Assembly: GCA_023395255.1 (NCBI GenBank)
Contig: JAEWZN010000019.1
Coordinates: 62,001-126,000, forward strand
Length of the DNA stretch: 64,000 nt
Reading direction: 5' to 3'
Source: Deferribacteres bacterium
Lineage (GTDB): Bacteria > Chrysiogenota > Deferribacteres > Deferribacterales > Geovibrionaceae
The notes beneath the pieces are model-generated. The model was given only the letters and a program-made list of their open reading frames with translations. It made no database searches and had not been told where the DNA came from. A program made the translations under genes and the position numbers. Shown piece after piece: positions 38,134 to 47,272 of the stretch (position 1 is the stretch's first letter; each line of letters starts with the position of its first letter).

Positions 38134-39285
38134 CTATTTTTTCTCCAGCACCGCGGCGAAGAAGCCGTCGCAGTTCGATTTTGACGGGTCGGACACAAAG
38201 TAGTCCCCCCTGATGAACTCATCCGGACAGGCAGGCTTCACCGCCCTGAAATTAGGGTATTCCGCAAGGAAGGCATCCACTATTTCCGTTGTCTCCTCCG
38301 GCTCGGTGGTGCACACGCTGTAGATCAGCCTCCCCTTTTTCGCCAGAAGGGCTCCGGTTTTTATCAGCATTCTTCTCTGAACCGATGCCTTCTCCCTTAT
38401 CTGCCTTTCGGTGCGTATCCAGCGTATCTCAGGGTGCTTGCGCATGGTTCCGATCGCCGTGCAGGGTGCGTCAAGGAGTATAAGGTCAAACGCCTCATCC
38501 CCTTCCAGCTTCATTATATCGTTGTTTACCGGCTGAACATTCTCAAGGCCGAAGCGCTCCACATTTTCCTCAAGCACCTCAAAGCGTTTGGGGTTTATCT
38601 CAACTGCGAAAACCACGGCCTCAGGATAAGTCTTGCCCAGAATCAGCGTCTTGCCGCCCGGAGCCGCACAGCAGTCCAGAACAGACGCAGGATCAACCCT
38701 GCCCGCCAGCGTAGGAACCATAGCGGAAGCCTTATCCATATAGTAGAGTTTTTCAGCCTCCTCATCATATTCCTCAACCTCCGCTACGGAAAGGTCATCA
38801 GTGTTAAGGGCGTAAAGCGGGGGAGCCTGATTGTACGCCGCCATCATCTTTTCCGCTGCCGTATTGCCGTATCTTTTGCGCCACCTTTCCGCAAGCCATG
38901 AGGGGAAGTTGTCACGCTCGACAGAGCCCGCCAGTATCTCGTCACGGTTAGCTATAACCTTGCGGAGAATGGCGTTTATGAAGCCGCGCTTGTTCTTGCC
39001 CACAAGGTTCACTGACTCATTCACAGCGGCGTAATCCGGCACATCGTTCATGTAAAGAAGCTGAGCCGCACCCATGACAAGCGCCGCCATCTGCTCCGGT
39101 GCGGGACGGAACTCCGTGAAACGTCCGATCGCCTTCTCTATGGTCCCCAGATTGCGGAATATCTCGAAATACAGCTTGCGGTAAAACCTGCGCATAACCG
39201 CATCCTGAAAGTAATCTTCCCTGTACTTCTTCGAATAATAATCTGTCAGCAGACCGTATAGCCTGCCCCGCATCTTGTCGGACAT
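38134..39285 (-). CDS. rsmB: 16S rRNA m5C methyltransferase, RsmB family
   Basis: Protein of 383 aa, somewhat shorter than E. coli RsmB (429). The N-terminal NusB-like helical domain (MAALVMGAAQLLYMNDVPDY, AAVNESVNLV) precedes the methyltransferase with VLDCCAAPGGKT (SAM binding), LLDAPCTAIGTMRKHPEIRW and the catalytic Cys segment YSVCTTEPEE. Two cysteines (PC and VCT) are typical of RNA m5C methyltransferases. It modifies 16S rRNA at C967 in E. coli. The gene is last in fmt-DUF116-htpX-rsmB, a conserved grouping. Confidence 0.9.
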   Translation of the reverse strand: MSDKMRGRLYGLLTDYYSKKYREDYFQDAVMRRFYRKLYFEIFRNLGTIEKAIGRFTEFRPAPEQMAALVMGAAQLLYMNDVPDYAAVNESVNLVGKNKRGFINAILRKVIANRDEILAGSVERDNFPSWLAERWRKRYGNTAAEKMMAAYNQAPPLYALNTDDLSVAEVEEYDEEAEKLYYMDKASAMVPTLAGRVDPASVLDCCAAPGGKTLILGKTYPEAVVFAVEINPKRFEVLEENVERFGLENVQPVNNDIMKLEGDEAFDLILLDAPCTAIGTMRKHPEIRWIRTERQIREKASVQRRMLIKTGALLAKKGRLIYSVCTTEPEETTEIVDAFLAEYPNFRAVKPACPDEFIRGDYFVSDPSKSNCDGFFAAVLEKK

Positions 39286-39326
39286 ATGTTTGTGGTTCCT
39301 TTTGCTTTTATTGTTTTACTTGTTCT

Positions 39327-39355
39327 AGGGAAACTTTTTGGAACAAAGTTTCCCT
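39327..39355. repeat. Intergenic hairpin between htpX and rsmB
   Basis: AGGGAAACTTT (39327-39337) and AAAGTTTCCCT (39345-39355) pair perfectly over 11 bp around a 7-nt loop. No T-run follows on either strand. It may attenuate read-through from htpX to rsmB. Confidence 0.6.
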
Positions 39356-39371
39356 AAAACCCTTCAAAAAC

Positions 39372-39410
39372 TCACTCGCTGCGCACAGCGCATCTCCATC
39401 CTTGGAGATG
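39372..39410. repeat. Modular repeats B (remnant) and C, copy near htpX
   Basis: CACTCGCTGCGCACAGCG is a remnant of the repeat B tail. It is followed by CATCTCCATCCTTGGAGATG (39391-39410), a 20-bp hairpin with the repeat C loop. It abuts the htpX stop codon. Confidence 0.65.
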
Positions 39411-40259
39411 TTATCCCTGCATAGCTTCCAGTCTGGCTATGCGCTCCTCCACGGGGGGGTGGGTGGAGAAAAGGTTCATTGCCTGACGGGCGGAAAAGGG
39501 GTTCATTATAAACATGTGCGCAGTTGCCGGCTGTGCGTCATCCATAGGTGCTGCCGCCACTCCTCCGGATATTTTGCGAAGTGCATTCGCAAGGGCTTTC
39601 GGTTTCCCGCAGAGTTTCGCGCCTCTGGCATCCGCTATGTATTCCCTTGATCTGGAAATAGCCATCTGTATCATCATTGCAGCTATGGGGGCAATTATCA
39701 TCGCCGCAATCGCTGCAAAGGGGTTGCTGTTTTCGCCCTCACTGTTCCTTGAGCCGCCGAAGATCATGGCCCATTTCGCAGTGTTTGCTATCATCATTAT
39801 AGCGCCCGCAAAGGTGGCTGCGATAGTGCCGATAAGTATGTCGCGCCCGTAGATATGCGCCAGCTCATGGGCGAGAACACCCTCAAGCTCATCATCATTA
39901 AGGAGGTCAACAATACCCGTAGTCACCGCAACAGCGGCGTTTTCGGGGTTTCTGCCTGTGGCGAATGCGTTCGGCGCGGGGTTGTGAATAACGTAAACCT
40001 TGGGCATGGGTATGCCGCCCTTAGTGGTGAGATTACGCACGATGCGGTGGATGCCGGGGGCTTCCGTCTCATCCACTTCCACTGCTTTGTACATTTTCAG
40101 GACAATCTTGTCGCTGAACCAGTAGGAGAAGAAGTTCATCCCTATGGCAAAGATAAAAGCGAACATCATTCCGCCCCTTCCGCCGATGAGGCCTCCCACA
40201 AACATGAAAAGCACAGTGAGAAGCGCCATAAAGAATGCCGTTTTCATTGAGTTGCTCAT
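39411..40259 (-). CDS. htpX: M48 family zinc protease HtpX
   Basis: Protein of 282 aa with two N-terminal membrane helices (about 7-25 and 29-47), the zinc motif HELAH at 131-135 and a second pair of helices after it, plus EYIADARGAKLCGKP carrying the third zinc ligand E. The end STHPPVEERIARLEAM is the HtpX signature. It degrades damaged inner-membrane proteins. It lies 33 bp downstream of the DUF116 gene. Repeats C and others separate it from rsmB. Confidence 0.96.
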   Translation of the reverse strand: MSNSMKTAFFMALLTVLFMFVGGLIGGRGGMMFAFIFAIGMNFFSYWFSDKIVLKMYKAVEVDETEAPGIHRIVRNLTTKGGIPMPKVYVIHNPAPNAFATGRNPENAAVAVTTGIVDLLNDDELEGVLAHELAHIYGRDILIGTIAATFAGAIMMIANTAKWAMIFGGSRNSEGENSNPFAAIAAMIIAPIAAMMIQMAISRSREYIADARGAKLCGKPKALANALRKISGGVAAAPMDDAQPATAHMFIMNPFSARQAMNLFSTHPPVEERIARLEAMQG

Positions 40260-40292
40260 TTTCTATACCTCGATTTTTATTATATCCGTTTT

Positions 40293-40838
40293 TTAAATGC
40301 CGCCCATCTGCCTCAGCACATTTTCAATATCATCCGCGCTTACACGGGTATTGCGGCAGGGACCGTCAGGGCGGCGGTTGCATATTCCTATTACCGGTAT
40401 GGGGTATATGTCACTGATGCCGCTGATTAAGTCCCGCTCACAGGCAACGGCTGCAATAATTTGCGGTTTTGTGTCCTTAACGAGCCTTAAGGCGGACGAG
40501 CCGCCTGTGGCTATGTTTATTGATAAATTATATCTTTCTCCGGCGGATGCAAGCTTTTCTATATCACACCTGCCGCACCTCTCACACTTATAGATGTCAG
40601 AGGTAATTTTCAGTTCACAGTTTTCGTTTTGCAGGCAGTGAGGGAGAAGAATCAGCACCCGCTCCGGCGGCTTCGCCTTCACAATGCGCATTACGATGCG
40701 GTTGTTAAGCTCAATCAGCCTTGCAGAAACCCTGTCCCTGTCCGCTTTCATCAGCCTGCTAACGGCAATAGCCAGAGGAAAGAGCGCTTTTATCAGAAAA
40801 AGTCTTGCCAGTTTCTGCATTCGGGGGGAATCAGCCAA
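40293..40838 (-). CDS. DUF116 family protein
   Basis: Protein of 181 aa with an N-terminal hydrophobic stretch (LFLIKALFPLAIAVSRLM), then the DUF116 pattern LLPHCLQNENCELK, YKCERCGRCDI, INIATGGSSALRLVKDTKP and AVACERDLISGI, and a late GICNRRPDGPCRNT. The conserved cysteines suggest a metal or Fe-S site; the function is unknown. The start codon is taken as TTG at 40838, 8 bp inside fmt, because AAGGGAAG lies upstream; ATG at 40820 is the alternative. The position between fmt and htpX is conserved in many deltaproteobacteria-like genomes (family knowledge). Confidence 0.85.
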   Translation of the reverse strand: MADSPRMQKLARLFLIKALFPLAIAVSRLMKADRDRVSARLIELNNRIVMRIVKAKPPERVLILLPHCLQNENCELKITSDIYKCERCGRCDIEKLASAGERYNLSINIATGGSSALRLVKDTKPQIIAAVACERDLISGISDIYPIPVIGICNRRPDGPCRNTRVSADDIENVLRQMGGI

Positions 40839-41751
40839 ACGTCTTCCCTTCTTCCAGCCTGAACCCGCTGAGGAAATTTGCCGCAGGCATCCGCTTTTTA
40901 CCCTCTGCCTGAAGCTCCTTCACAATGAGTGCACCCTTGCCGCAGGCAACTGAGAAGCTCTTCTTGGTAATGTCAAATATGGTTCCCGCGGGCTTGCCGC
41001 AGTTTTCCGCAGTATCCGCAGCGAAGAACTTGAACATCTGTCCGTCCAGCATGGAGTAAGCCGTCGGCCATGGCTGAAAGCCCCGTATCATTCTCTCTAT
41101 TTCCGCTGCGCTTTTGTTCCAGTCTATCAGCCCATCCTCCTTCTTCATCATCGGCGCGTATGTATGCTCCGCATCGTTCTGCTTTTCGGGAGTGATGGTG
41201 TCAAATTTATCTAAGGTTTCTATAAGCAGTTCTGCCCCTGTCACAGCGAGTTCCGCGAGGAGATCCTCGGTGGTTTTCCGTTCTATGGGTGTGACGGCCT
41301 TCATCAGCATATCCCCTGTGTCCAGTCCCACATCCATAAGCATGGCAGTAACGCCCGTGTCGGCCTCTCCGTTGACAATAGCCCAGTTCACGGGAGCCGC
41401 GCCCCTGTACTTGGGCAGGAGGGAGAAGTGGACATTAATCGGCGCTTTTTTCGGGGATTTCAGCACACGCTCAGAGAGTATTTTTCCGTATGCCACAACC
41501 ACGAGGAAGTCGGCCTCAAGGCTTTCCAAAAGGCTCATGAACTCCTCGTTGTTTTTGAGCTTTTCAGGCTGAACAACTTTTAAGCCGGCACTCAGCGCAT
41601 ATTCCTTCACCGGAGTGGGCACAAGGGCGGAGCTTCTCCCCTTGGGTTTGTCGGGCTGGGTGACCACCAGCGGCACTTCGTGCCCTTTTTCCACTATAGC
41701 TTTTAGGGTAGGCACGGCTGTTTCCGGCGTTCCCATGAATATTATTTTCAT
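40831..41751 (-). CDS. fmt: Methionyl-tRNA formyltransferase
   Basis: Protein of 306 aa starting MKIIFMGTPETAVPTL. The formyltransferase domain carries NVHFSLLPKYRGAAPVNWAI (catalytic N and H) and the DVGLDTGDML segment with the catalytic D, and the C-terminal domain binds tRNA. It formylates the initiator tRNA, the substrate chain that def later processes. Start at ATG 41749-41751, about 9 bp after AGAGG; an ATG three codons earlier overlaps that site. It is the first gene of the fmt-DUF116-htpX-rsmB group. Confidence 0.96.
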   Translation of the reverse strand: MKIIFMGTPETAVPTLKAIVEKGHEVPLVVTQPDKPKGRSSALVPTPVKEYALSAGLKVVQPEKLKNNEEFMSLLESLEADFLVVVAYGKILSERVLKSPKKAPINVHFSLLPKYRGAAPVNWAIVNGEADTGVTAMLMDVGLDTGDMLMKAVTPIERKTTEDLLAELAVTGAELLIETLDKFDTITPEKQNDAEHTYAPMMKKEDGLIDWNKSAAEIERMIRGFQPWPTAYSMLDGQMFKFFAADTAENCGKPAGTIFDITKKSFSVACGKGALIVKELQAEGKKRMPAANFLSGFRLEEGKTFG

Positions 41752-41785
41752 CTGCGTCATCCTCTTAATATTGTCTCAAAAGCTT

Positions 41786-41815
41786 AATTTATCCGTTTTT
41801 GAGTGATGTTGTAAA
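41786..41815 (-). promoter_or_regulatory. Candidate promoter of the fmt operon
   Basis: TTTACA (41810-41815) and TAAATT (41786-41791) on the minus strand with an 18-bp spacer, about 35 bp before the fmt start. Confidence 0.45.
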
Positions 41816-41886
41816 GGGTATTTGCCGAGTTTTTTATAAAAGCCCGGCGCAGTCCGTTCTATTATCAGCCTATGTCCTTTTTTAAG

Positions 41887-41914
41887 TTGCATTATGTTTT
41901 TTTTTCATTAAAAT
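41887..41914 (+). promoter_or_regulatory. Candidate promoter of the 2-oxoacid oxidoreductase operon
   Basis: TTGCAT (41887-41892) and TAAAAT (41909-41914) with a 16-bp spacer, 26 bp before the ferredoxin gene start. Confidence 0.45.
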
Positions 41915-41940
41915 TTTTCATTCACCTCGGAGGAAAAAAT

Positions 41941-42162
41941 ATGATTAAAGTTCTCATCAACGGGGAAAAATGCAAGGGCTGCGGTCTGTGTATTCAGGTC
42001 TGTCCGAAGAAGATTCTCCGTTTTTCCGACAATATAAACTCCATGGGCTACAGTATTATTATGTGTACGGATCAGGATGCGTGTATTCTCTGCAAAAGCT
42101 GCGCGCTTGTCTGTCCCGATGTGGTTTTCACCCTTCAGAAACAGGATTCAGGCGGTAAATAA
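41941..42162 (+). CDS. 2[4Fe-4S] ferredoxin subunit of 2-oxoacid:ferredoxin oxidoreductase (delta)
   Basis: Protein of 73 aa with two cluster motifs: CKGCGLCIQVCP near the N terminus and CILCKSCALVCP near the C terminus. It is the small electron-transfer subunit of the complex encoded next. GGAGG sits just upstream of ATG 41941; the frame opens 23 codons earlier in the promoter region. The stop overlaps the alpha-subunit start by one base. Low-potential electrons from oxoacid oxidation pass through it to ferredoxin. Confidence 0.93.
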   Translation: MIKVLINGEKCKGCGLCIQVCPKKILRFSDNINSMGYSIIMCTDQDACILCKSCALVCPDVVFTLQKQDSGGK

Positions 42163-43211
42163 TGAACAAAAAAGTACTGATGAAGGGGAACGAAGCCATA
42201 GCCGAAGCCTCCGTAAGGGCAGGGCTTGCGGGCTATTTCGGCTATCCTATCACCCCCCAGAATGAATTTACGGCATACATGTCATACCACATGCCCGCCA
42301 GAGGCAGAGCCTTTGTTCAGGCGGAAAGCGAAGTGGCGGCGATAAACATGGTCTACGGCGCTGCGGCAACCGGATGCAGGGTAATGACATCCTCCTCAAG
42401 CCCCGGTATAGCACTCATGCAGGAAGCCATTTCCTACATGTGCGGAGCTGAGGTTCCCGCTGTTATCGTGAATATAATGCGCGGCGGCCCCGGTCTCGGC
42501 AACATCGGCCCCAGTCAGGGCGATTATAATCAGGCGACCAGAGGCGGCGGCAACGGCGATTACAAAATGGTTGTCTACGCTCCTTCCACAGTTCAGGAAG
42601 CGGTTGATCTCACCTATAATGCTTTTGATATTGCTGACAAATATAAAATTCCCGTCTTCATCCTCGGTGACGGCGCACTCGGCCAGATGGCGGAACCTGT
42701 TCTCCTCCCGGAGGAGAAGCCCGTGATGAAGGGTGATCAGGGCTGGGGCTTAAGCGGAGCAAAAGGCAGGGAGCCCAGAGCGGTTATGTCACTCAGGCTT
42801 GCTGAGGGCCAGCTGAGAAAGCACAACTGGGATCTCGCCTCGAAGTTTGAAAGAATAGCCGAAGCAGAAACAAAATACGAACTGACCGATACGGATTATG
42901 ATGTTCTTGTTGCGGCTTTCGGCACAGCGGCGAGGGTTGCTAAAACCGCAATCCGCCAGCTGAGGGAGCAGGGCATAAAGGCCGCCCTTTTCCGCCCCGT
43001 AACCATATGCCCCTTTCCCTATGCGGCGCTTGCAGATGCGGCGAAAAAGGCGAAGAAGGTTCTCGTTGCTGAGATGAACACAGGGCAGATGCTCTTTGAT
43101 GTGAAGGTGGCTGTTGAGGGCGCGGTTCCGGTCGAGTTTATGGGCTGCCCCGGCGGGGAATCCTTCTCACCGGAGGAGATAGCCGCAAAAATAAAAGAAA
43201 TGCAGGGGTAG
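42162..43211 (+). CDS. vorB: 2-oxoacid:ferredoxin oxidoreductase alpha subunit (VorB/KorA type)
   Basis: Protein of 349 aa: [20 protein letters not shown] and [15 protein letters not shown] at the N terminus, [39 protein letters not shown] and [20 protein letters not shown]. This is the pyrimidine-binding half with the C-terminal domain. Close family members are annotated either as 2-oxoisovalerate (VorB) or 2-oxoglutarate (KorA) enzymes, and sequence alone does not settle the substrate. It oxidatively decarboxylates a 2-oxoacid to an acyl-CoA with ferredoxin as acceptor, and reverse reaction is possible in CO2-fixing anaerobes. It is the second gene of the delta-alpha-beta-gamma operon. Confidence 0.9.
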   Translation: MNKKVLMKGNEAIAEASVRAGLAGYFGYPITPQNEFTAYMSYHMPARGRAFVQAESEVAAINMVYGAAATGCRVMTSSSSPGIALMQEAISYMCGAEVPAVIVNIMRGGPGLGNIGPSQGDYNQATRGGGNGDYKMVVYAPSTVQEAVDLTYNAFDIADKYKIPVFILGDGALGQMAEPVLLPEEKPVMKGDQGWGLSGAKGREPRAVMSLRLAEGQLRKHNWDLASKFERIAEAETKYELTDTDYDVLVAAFGTAARVAKTAIRQLREQGIKAALFRPVTICPFPYAALADAAKKAKKVLVAEMNTGQMLFDVKVAVEGAVPVEFMGCPGGESFSPEEIAAKIKEMQG

Positions 43212-43215
43212 ACGG

Positions 43216-43965
43216 ATGAGCATAGTTTTTCAGAAACCCGAAAGCCTTACTGATAAAACCACAATCTTCTGCCCCGGATGCAGCCACGGAATAATCCACA
43301 GGCTGGTGGGCGAGGTTCTGGACGAGCTTGAACTCCGTGAAACCACAGTGGGCGTTGCGCCTGTGGGGTGTGCGGTTCTTCTTTATGAATATTTCAGGAC
43401 AGATATAGTGGAGGCACCCCACGGAAGAGCGCCCGCCCTTGCCACAGGCATAAAAAGGGTGAGACCCGACCTCACCGTATTCAGCTATCAGGGTGACGGA
43501 GACCTCGCCTCCATAGGCATGGCGGAAATTATGCATGCCGCCAACAGGGGCGAGATGATAACAGTCATCTTCGTGAACAACGCCAATTACGGCATGACAG
43601 GCGGACAGATGGCTCCCACCACCCTGCCGGGACAGAGAACAACCACAACCCCAACAGGAAGGGACTGCGCCACCCACGGCTCACCTTTCAGAATGGCGGA
43701 GATAATGGGCGCTCTTGACCCTGTGGTTTACAGTGCCAGAGTGAGCGCAGCCACTCCCGCCAAGATAATGAAAGCGAAAAGAGCGATCAAGAAAGCCTTT
43801 CAGAACCAGAAGGAGAACAAGGGCTTCTCCTTCGTTGAAGTTCTTTCCACCTGCCCCACAAACTGGGGCATGACCCCCGCTGATGCGGTTCAGTTTGTGG
43901 AGAAGGATATGGAGGGCTATTATCCCCTTGGTGTGTTCAGGGATGCTGACGGGGGTGAGAAATGA
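43216..43965 (+). CDS. 2-oxoacid:ferredoxin oxidoreductase beta subunit
   Basis: Protein of 249 aa carrying the thiamine-diphosphate site: [20 protein letters not shown] and [15 protein letters not shown] (GDG...NN motif). [13 protein letters not shown] near the N terminus and PVGCAVLL carry the conserved cysteines of beta subunits that help ligate a cluster. Together with alpha it forms the catalytic core. It starts 4 bp after alpha and overlaps gamma by 4 bp. Confidence 0.93.
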   Translation: MSIVFQKPESLTDKTTIFCPGCSHGIIHRLVGEVLDELELRETTVGVAPVGCAVLLYEYFRTDIVEAPHGRAPALATGIKRVRPDLTVFSYQGDGDLASIGMAEIMHAANRGEMITVIFVNNANYGMTGGQMAPTTLPGQRTTTTPTGRDCATHGSPFRMAEIMGALDPVVYSARVSAATPAKIMKAKRAIKKAFQNQKENKGFSFVEVLSTCPTNWGMTPADAVQFVEKDMEGYYPLGVFRDADGGEK

Positions 43966-44513
43966 TTTTTGAAAGCGTAATGGCAGGTTTCGGCGGTCAG
44001 GGTATTCTCAGCGCCGGAATGATGCTCGCCCACATTGCCTCCCACAAGGGGCTGAATGTCACATGGTTTCCCTCATACGGAGCGGAGCAGAGGGGCGGAA
44101 CAGCAAACTGCACTGTGGTTATCTCCGACCTTGAGATAGGCTCACCCATAGTAACCGCGCCCGCTTATGGGCTGATAATGAACATGCCCTCTTTCAATAA
44201 GTTTCAGCCTCGCTTTCGCAAAGGTGCTAAAGCGGTGCTTGACACCTCCCTTGTTGACCCTTCGGCAGTGACAAGAACGGATGTTGAGTTCTACGGGCTG
44301 AACGCAGGGGACATTGCCCGCGATCTGGGGAATGTCAGGGTTGCCAACATGGTTATGATAGGCGGCCTTCTGGCTGTTTCCGGGCTCTTCACTCTGGAGG
44401 AGGCCGTTGCAGAACTTCCCAATGCTCTCTCGAAGAAGCATCATGATCTGATACCTCTGAATGAACAGGCGCTGTCCAAAGGGTTCAGCGAGATTAAAAA
44501 AATAAACAAATAA
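43962..44513 (+). CDS. 2-oxoacid:ferredoxin oxidoreductase gamma subunit
   Basis: Protein of 183 aa, the gamma domain: [20 protein letters not shown], the conserved [19 protein letters not shown] that contacts CoA, and [14 protein letters not shown]. In this complex gamma is a separate chain rather than fused to alpha. ATGA overlap with beta. A strong UUCG-loop terminator follows the stop, ending the operon. Confidence 0.93.
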   Translation: MIFESVMAGFGGQGILSAGMMLAHIASHKGLNVTWFPSYGAEQRGGTANCTVVISDLEIGSPIVTAPAYGLIMNMPSFNKFQPRFRKGAKAVLDTSLVDPSAVTRTDVEFYGLNAGDIARDLGNVRVANMVMIGGLLAVSGLFTLEEAVAELPNALSKKHHDLIPLNEQALSKGFSEIKKINK

Positions 44514-44519
44514 TTAAAA

Positions 44520-44550
44520 AGGGCGTCCTTCGGGACGCCCTGCCTGTTTT
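44520..44550 (+). terminator. Intrinsic terminator of the oxidoreductase operon
   Basis: GGGCGTCC (44521-44528), tetraloop TTCG, GGACGCCC (44533-44540), then TGCCTGTTTT. It lies 7 bp after the gamma-subunit stop. Confidence 0.92.
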
Positions 44551-44700
44551 TGGAATAAAAATTAAACTAACCATAAAACTCTTTACAGTAAAGGGTTACG
44601 CAGTTGCTTAAGGGTTGCATAAGATTCATAAAATTTTCTATTGAGTTTTTTAATGTAATCCACTAAAACAAAATACTTTTCTATTTTCGGAGGTTCTGAT

Positions 44701-45690
44701 ATGTCGCTTATGAATAAGTTCTGGGACATCGCCAAGTCCAGAAACAAGACGATTGTTTTGCCGGAAGGAACTGATGAAAGGACAATAGACGCCGCCAACG
44801 CCATAGTCGAAAACGGACTCGCCAAAGTTATAGTTCTCGGAGATGAGAAGGAAGTAAGGGGGCTCTTCGCGCAGAAGGGCTACGCTGTGAAATGCGAAAT
44901 CATCGACCCGAAAACCAGCAAATATCTTGAGGAATTTACAAACTATTATTACGAAAAGCGAAAATCCAAAGGGATGACAATGGAGGAAGCCTCCGAAAGC
45001 ATGAAGGATGTGCTTTACTTCGGCTCCATGCTTGTGGAAAAGGGGATAGCAGACGGCGCAGTGACCGGAGCCTGTCACACAACGGGTGACGTTCTTAGAG
45101 CCGCCATACGCGTTATCGGAACCAAAAAAGGGATGAGGACAGTTTCAAGCTGCTTCATCATGGTTACTCCCAAGCCCGAATTCGGCAAGGACGGCGCAGT
45201 TCTCTTTGCAGACTGTGCGGTTATCCCCAACCCTGACGCAAGAACGCTTGCTGAAATTGCCCTCGCCACGGCGGACAGCTGCAAAGCCTTCCTTGAGGTT
45301 GAACCGAAGGTGGCTATGCTCTCATTCTCCACAAAGGGGAGCGCGCAGCACGAAGATGTGGATAAGGTGACGGAAGCTCTTAAAATTGCAAAGGAGCTTG
45401 CTCCGGAGCTTGCCATTGACGGTGAGCTTCAGGCGGATGCGGCGCTGCTTGCCTCTGTCGGTGCGAAAAAGGCTCCGGGAAGCAATGTGGCCGGACAGGC
45501 GAACGTCCTTGTTTTCCCCACCCTTGATGCAGGAAATATAGGCTACAAACTCGTGGAAAGAATCGCAGGCGCGGAAGCTATAGGCCCGGTTATTCAGGGG
45601 CTGGCGAAGCCTGTTAACGATCTCTCCAGAGGCTGTAAATACATGGATATAGTGAACGTTGCCGCCATTACGGCAGTTCAGGCTGATTAA
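44701..45690 (+). CDS. pta: Phosphate acetyltransferase
   Basis: Protein of 329 aa, the short Pta form without the N-terminal regulatory domain. Motifs: [79 protein letters not shown] and [20 protein letters not shown]. It interconverts acetyl-CoA and acetyl phosphate. GGAGG precedes ATG 44701 by about 6 bp. It is followed 13 bp later by ackA. In this setting it either makes ATP from acetyl-CoA or activates acetate. Confidence 0.96.
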   Translation: MSLMNKFWDIAKSRNKTIVLPEGTDERTIDAANAIVENGLAKVIVLGDEKEVRGLFAQKGYAVKCEIIDPKTSKYLEEFTNYYYEKRKSKGMTMEEASESMKDVLYFGSMLVEKGIADGAVTGACHTTGDVLRAAIRVIGTKKGMRTVSSCFIMVTPKPEFGKDGAVLFADCAVIPNPDARTLAEIALATADSCKAFLEVEPKVAMLSFSTKGSAQHEDVDKVTEALKIAKELAPELAIDGELQADAALLASVGAKKAPGSNVAGQANVLVFPTLDAGNIGYKLVERIAGAEAIGPVIQGLAKPVNDLSRGCKYMDIVNVAAITAVQAD

Positions 45691-45703
45691 GGAGGAAGTG
45701 CCG

Positions 45704-46954
45704 ATGTTTATACTCGCTCTTAACTGCGGCAGTTCGTCCGCCAAGTACCAGCTTTATGACTGGGATAATAAGAAAGTTATCGCAAAAGGTGTTGTTGAGC
45801 GTGTCGGTATAGGTGACTCGTTCATAGTGCACGAAGTGGAAGGCAGGCCGACATACAGGGATGAATACGAGTGCCACGACCACGGAACGGCTGTGGAGCT
45901 GATAGTTAAGACCCTCACCGCCTCGGAAACCGGTGTTATCACCAATATGAAGGAGATCTCCGCTGTAGGGCACAGGGTTGTCCACGGCGGTGACAAGTTC
46001 AAGAGAAGCGTCAGGCTTGATGCGGATGTAATAAAAACCATAGAGGATGTTCAGCACCTCGCACCCCTTCACAACCCGCCCAACCTCGCGGGGATAAGGG
46101 CAGCATACGAGGTTCTGCCCGATGTGCCTCAGGTTGCTATTTTCGATACAGCTTTTCACCAGACAATGCCCGACTATGCATATATGTACGCAGTTCCCTA
46201 TGAGTGGTATCAGGATTACGGCGTAAGGCGCTACGGGTTTCACGGCACAAGCCACCTTTATGTCTCCAAACGCGCGGCGGCTCTCCTCGGCAAAAACTCT
46301 AAAGACTGCAATATCATAACCATGCATATCGGCAACGGTGTTTCCCACACCGCCATCAAAAACGGCGTGTCCGTGGACACATCCATGGGTCTCACACCCC
46401 TTGAGGGCGCAATAATGGGAACCCGATGCGGCGATCTCGATCCGGCTATCCCGCTTTTTATGCAGGGGCAGCTTGATATTGACTACCGCAAAATGGATGC
46501 AATCCTCAACAAAAAGTCCGGCATGCTGGGCATAAGCGGCAAATACACAGACAGAAGGGATATTCTCCAGTGCAACTTTCCGGACAGCAAGGACAGATGC
46601 CGTCTGGCAATTGACATGGAAGCCTACAGGCTCAAGAAGTACATCGGCACATATTACGCAGTGCTCGGCAGGCTGGATGCGATAGTTTTCACCGCCGGAG
46701 TAGGTGAAAACGCCGGGATAATACGTCAGAAGGCTCTGGAAGGGCTTGAGGACATGGGTATTGTCGTGGATGAGCAGAAAAACCTCACCACATTCTCCAA
46801 GCACGGCGAGACCGAGATCTCCACCCCTGAGTCAAAGGTGAAGGTTTATGTGATCCCCACCAACGAGGAGCTTGTCTTCGTGGAGGACGTTGTGGCCATA
46901 CTCAACGGAACCTACAAAGACCATACTGAGTATGAGTATTCATTTCTTAAATAG
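45704..46954 (+). CDS. ackA: Acetate kinase
   Basis: Protein of 416 aa beginning MFILALNCGSSSAKYQLYDW. AVGHRVVHGGDKF, FHGTSHLYVSKRAA, ITMHIGNGVSHTAI and VFTAGVGENAGIIRQ are the acetate kinase signatures including the ATP-binding and catalytic His/Arg sites. GGAGG lies before ATG 45704; the frame opens 15 codons earlier in pta. With pta it forms the acetate/acetyl-CoA pathway. The stop touches the intergenic repeats at 46955. Confidence 0.97.
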   Translation: MFILALNCGSSSAKYQLYDWDNKKVIAKGVVERVGIGDSFIVHEVEGRPTYRDEYECHDHGTAVELIVKTLTASETGVITNMKEISAVGHRVVHGGDKFKRSVRLDADVIKTIEDVQHLAPLHNPPNLAGIRAAYEVLPDVPQVAIFDTAFHQTMPDYAYMYAVPYEWYQDYGVRRYGFHGTSHLYVSKRAAALLGKNSKDCNIITMHIGNGVSHTAIKNGVSVDTSMGLTPLEGAIMGTRCGDLDPAIPLFMQGQLDIDYRKMDAILNKKSGMLGISGKYTDRRDILQCNFPDSKDRCRLAIDMEAYRLKKYIGTYYAVLGRLDAIVFTAGVGENAGIIRQKALEGLEDMGIVVDEQKNLTTFSKHGETEISTPESKVKVYVIPTNEELVFVEDVVAILNGTYKDHTEYEYSFLK

Positions 46955-46987
46955 ATAATCGCCGCACCTGCGTCCTGCGGTGCGGCT
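46955..46987. repeat. GC-rich hairpin repeat E, copy 1
   Basis: A 33-bp unit with perfect arms GCCGCACC (46961-46968) / GGTGCGGC (46979-46986) immediately after the ackA stop, repeated identically at 47098-47130. It may end ackA transcription, though no T-run follows. Confidence 0.8.
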
Positions 46988-46991
46988 GAAA

Positions 46992-47052
46992 CCGCTCGCG
47001 GACGGATAAACCGTCCTTCGCTCCGCACGGCGCAGTTCCATCCATGGAACTG
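46992..47052. repeat. Modular repeats B and C joined, copy 3
   Basis: The flank CCGCTCGCGG leads to a hairpin GGACGG/CCGTCC (47000-47016), then TTCGCTCCGCACGGCGCAGT and the hairpin CAGTTC/GAACTG with loop CATCCATG (47033-47052). Order and flanks match 9664-9723, while the first stem sequence is different. Confidence 0.75.
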
Positions 47053-47097
47053 TCCTGGAGTTGTTAAGACAATGCCGGGGTATTAAATAGCTGACGC

Positions 47098-47130
47098 ATA
47101 ATCGCCGCACCTGCGTCCTGCGGTGCGGCT
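47098..47130. repeat. GC-rich hairpin repeat E, copy 2
   Basis: Identical to 46955-46987. A repeat D element (ATTGCGAACGAAGTGAAGCA, 47156-47175) follows. The whole 46955-47239 gap is repeat material; no gene is seen. Confidence 0.8.
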
Positions 47131-47239
47131 TATTCTCTTAAAATGTTTTGGTGTCATTGCGAACGAAGTGAAGCAATCTCTTACTGATATTGCCTGAGGT
47201 TTTCAGATCTGCTCAGAGTGATGCAGATGAACAGGACGT

Positions 47240-47263
47240 GAGCCTCCGGGAAAACGGAGGCTC
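47240..47263 (-). terminator. Hairpin after ccmC
   Basis: GAGCCTCCG (47240-47248) and CGGAGGCTC (47255-47263) pair perfectly, 9 bp after the ccmC stop. No clear T-run follows on the minus strand, so termination is only likely. Confidence 0.55.
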
Positions 47264-47272
47264 AGGTGTCTG

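Noticed and set aside
45668..46804. 378-codon frame antisense to ackA
   Set aside because: It covers the acetate kinase coding region completely; the product resembles no family and has no ribosome binding site. The 30530-31663 frame antisense to glnE was rejected for the same reason.
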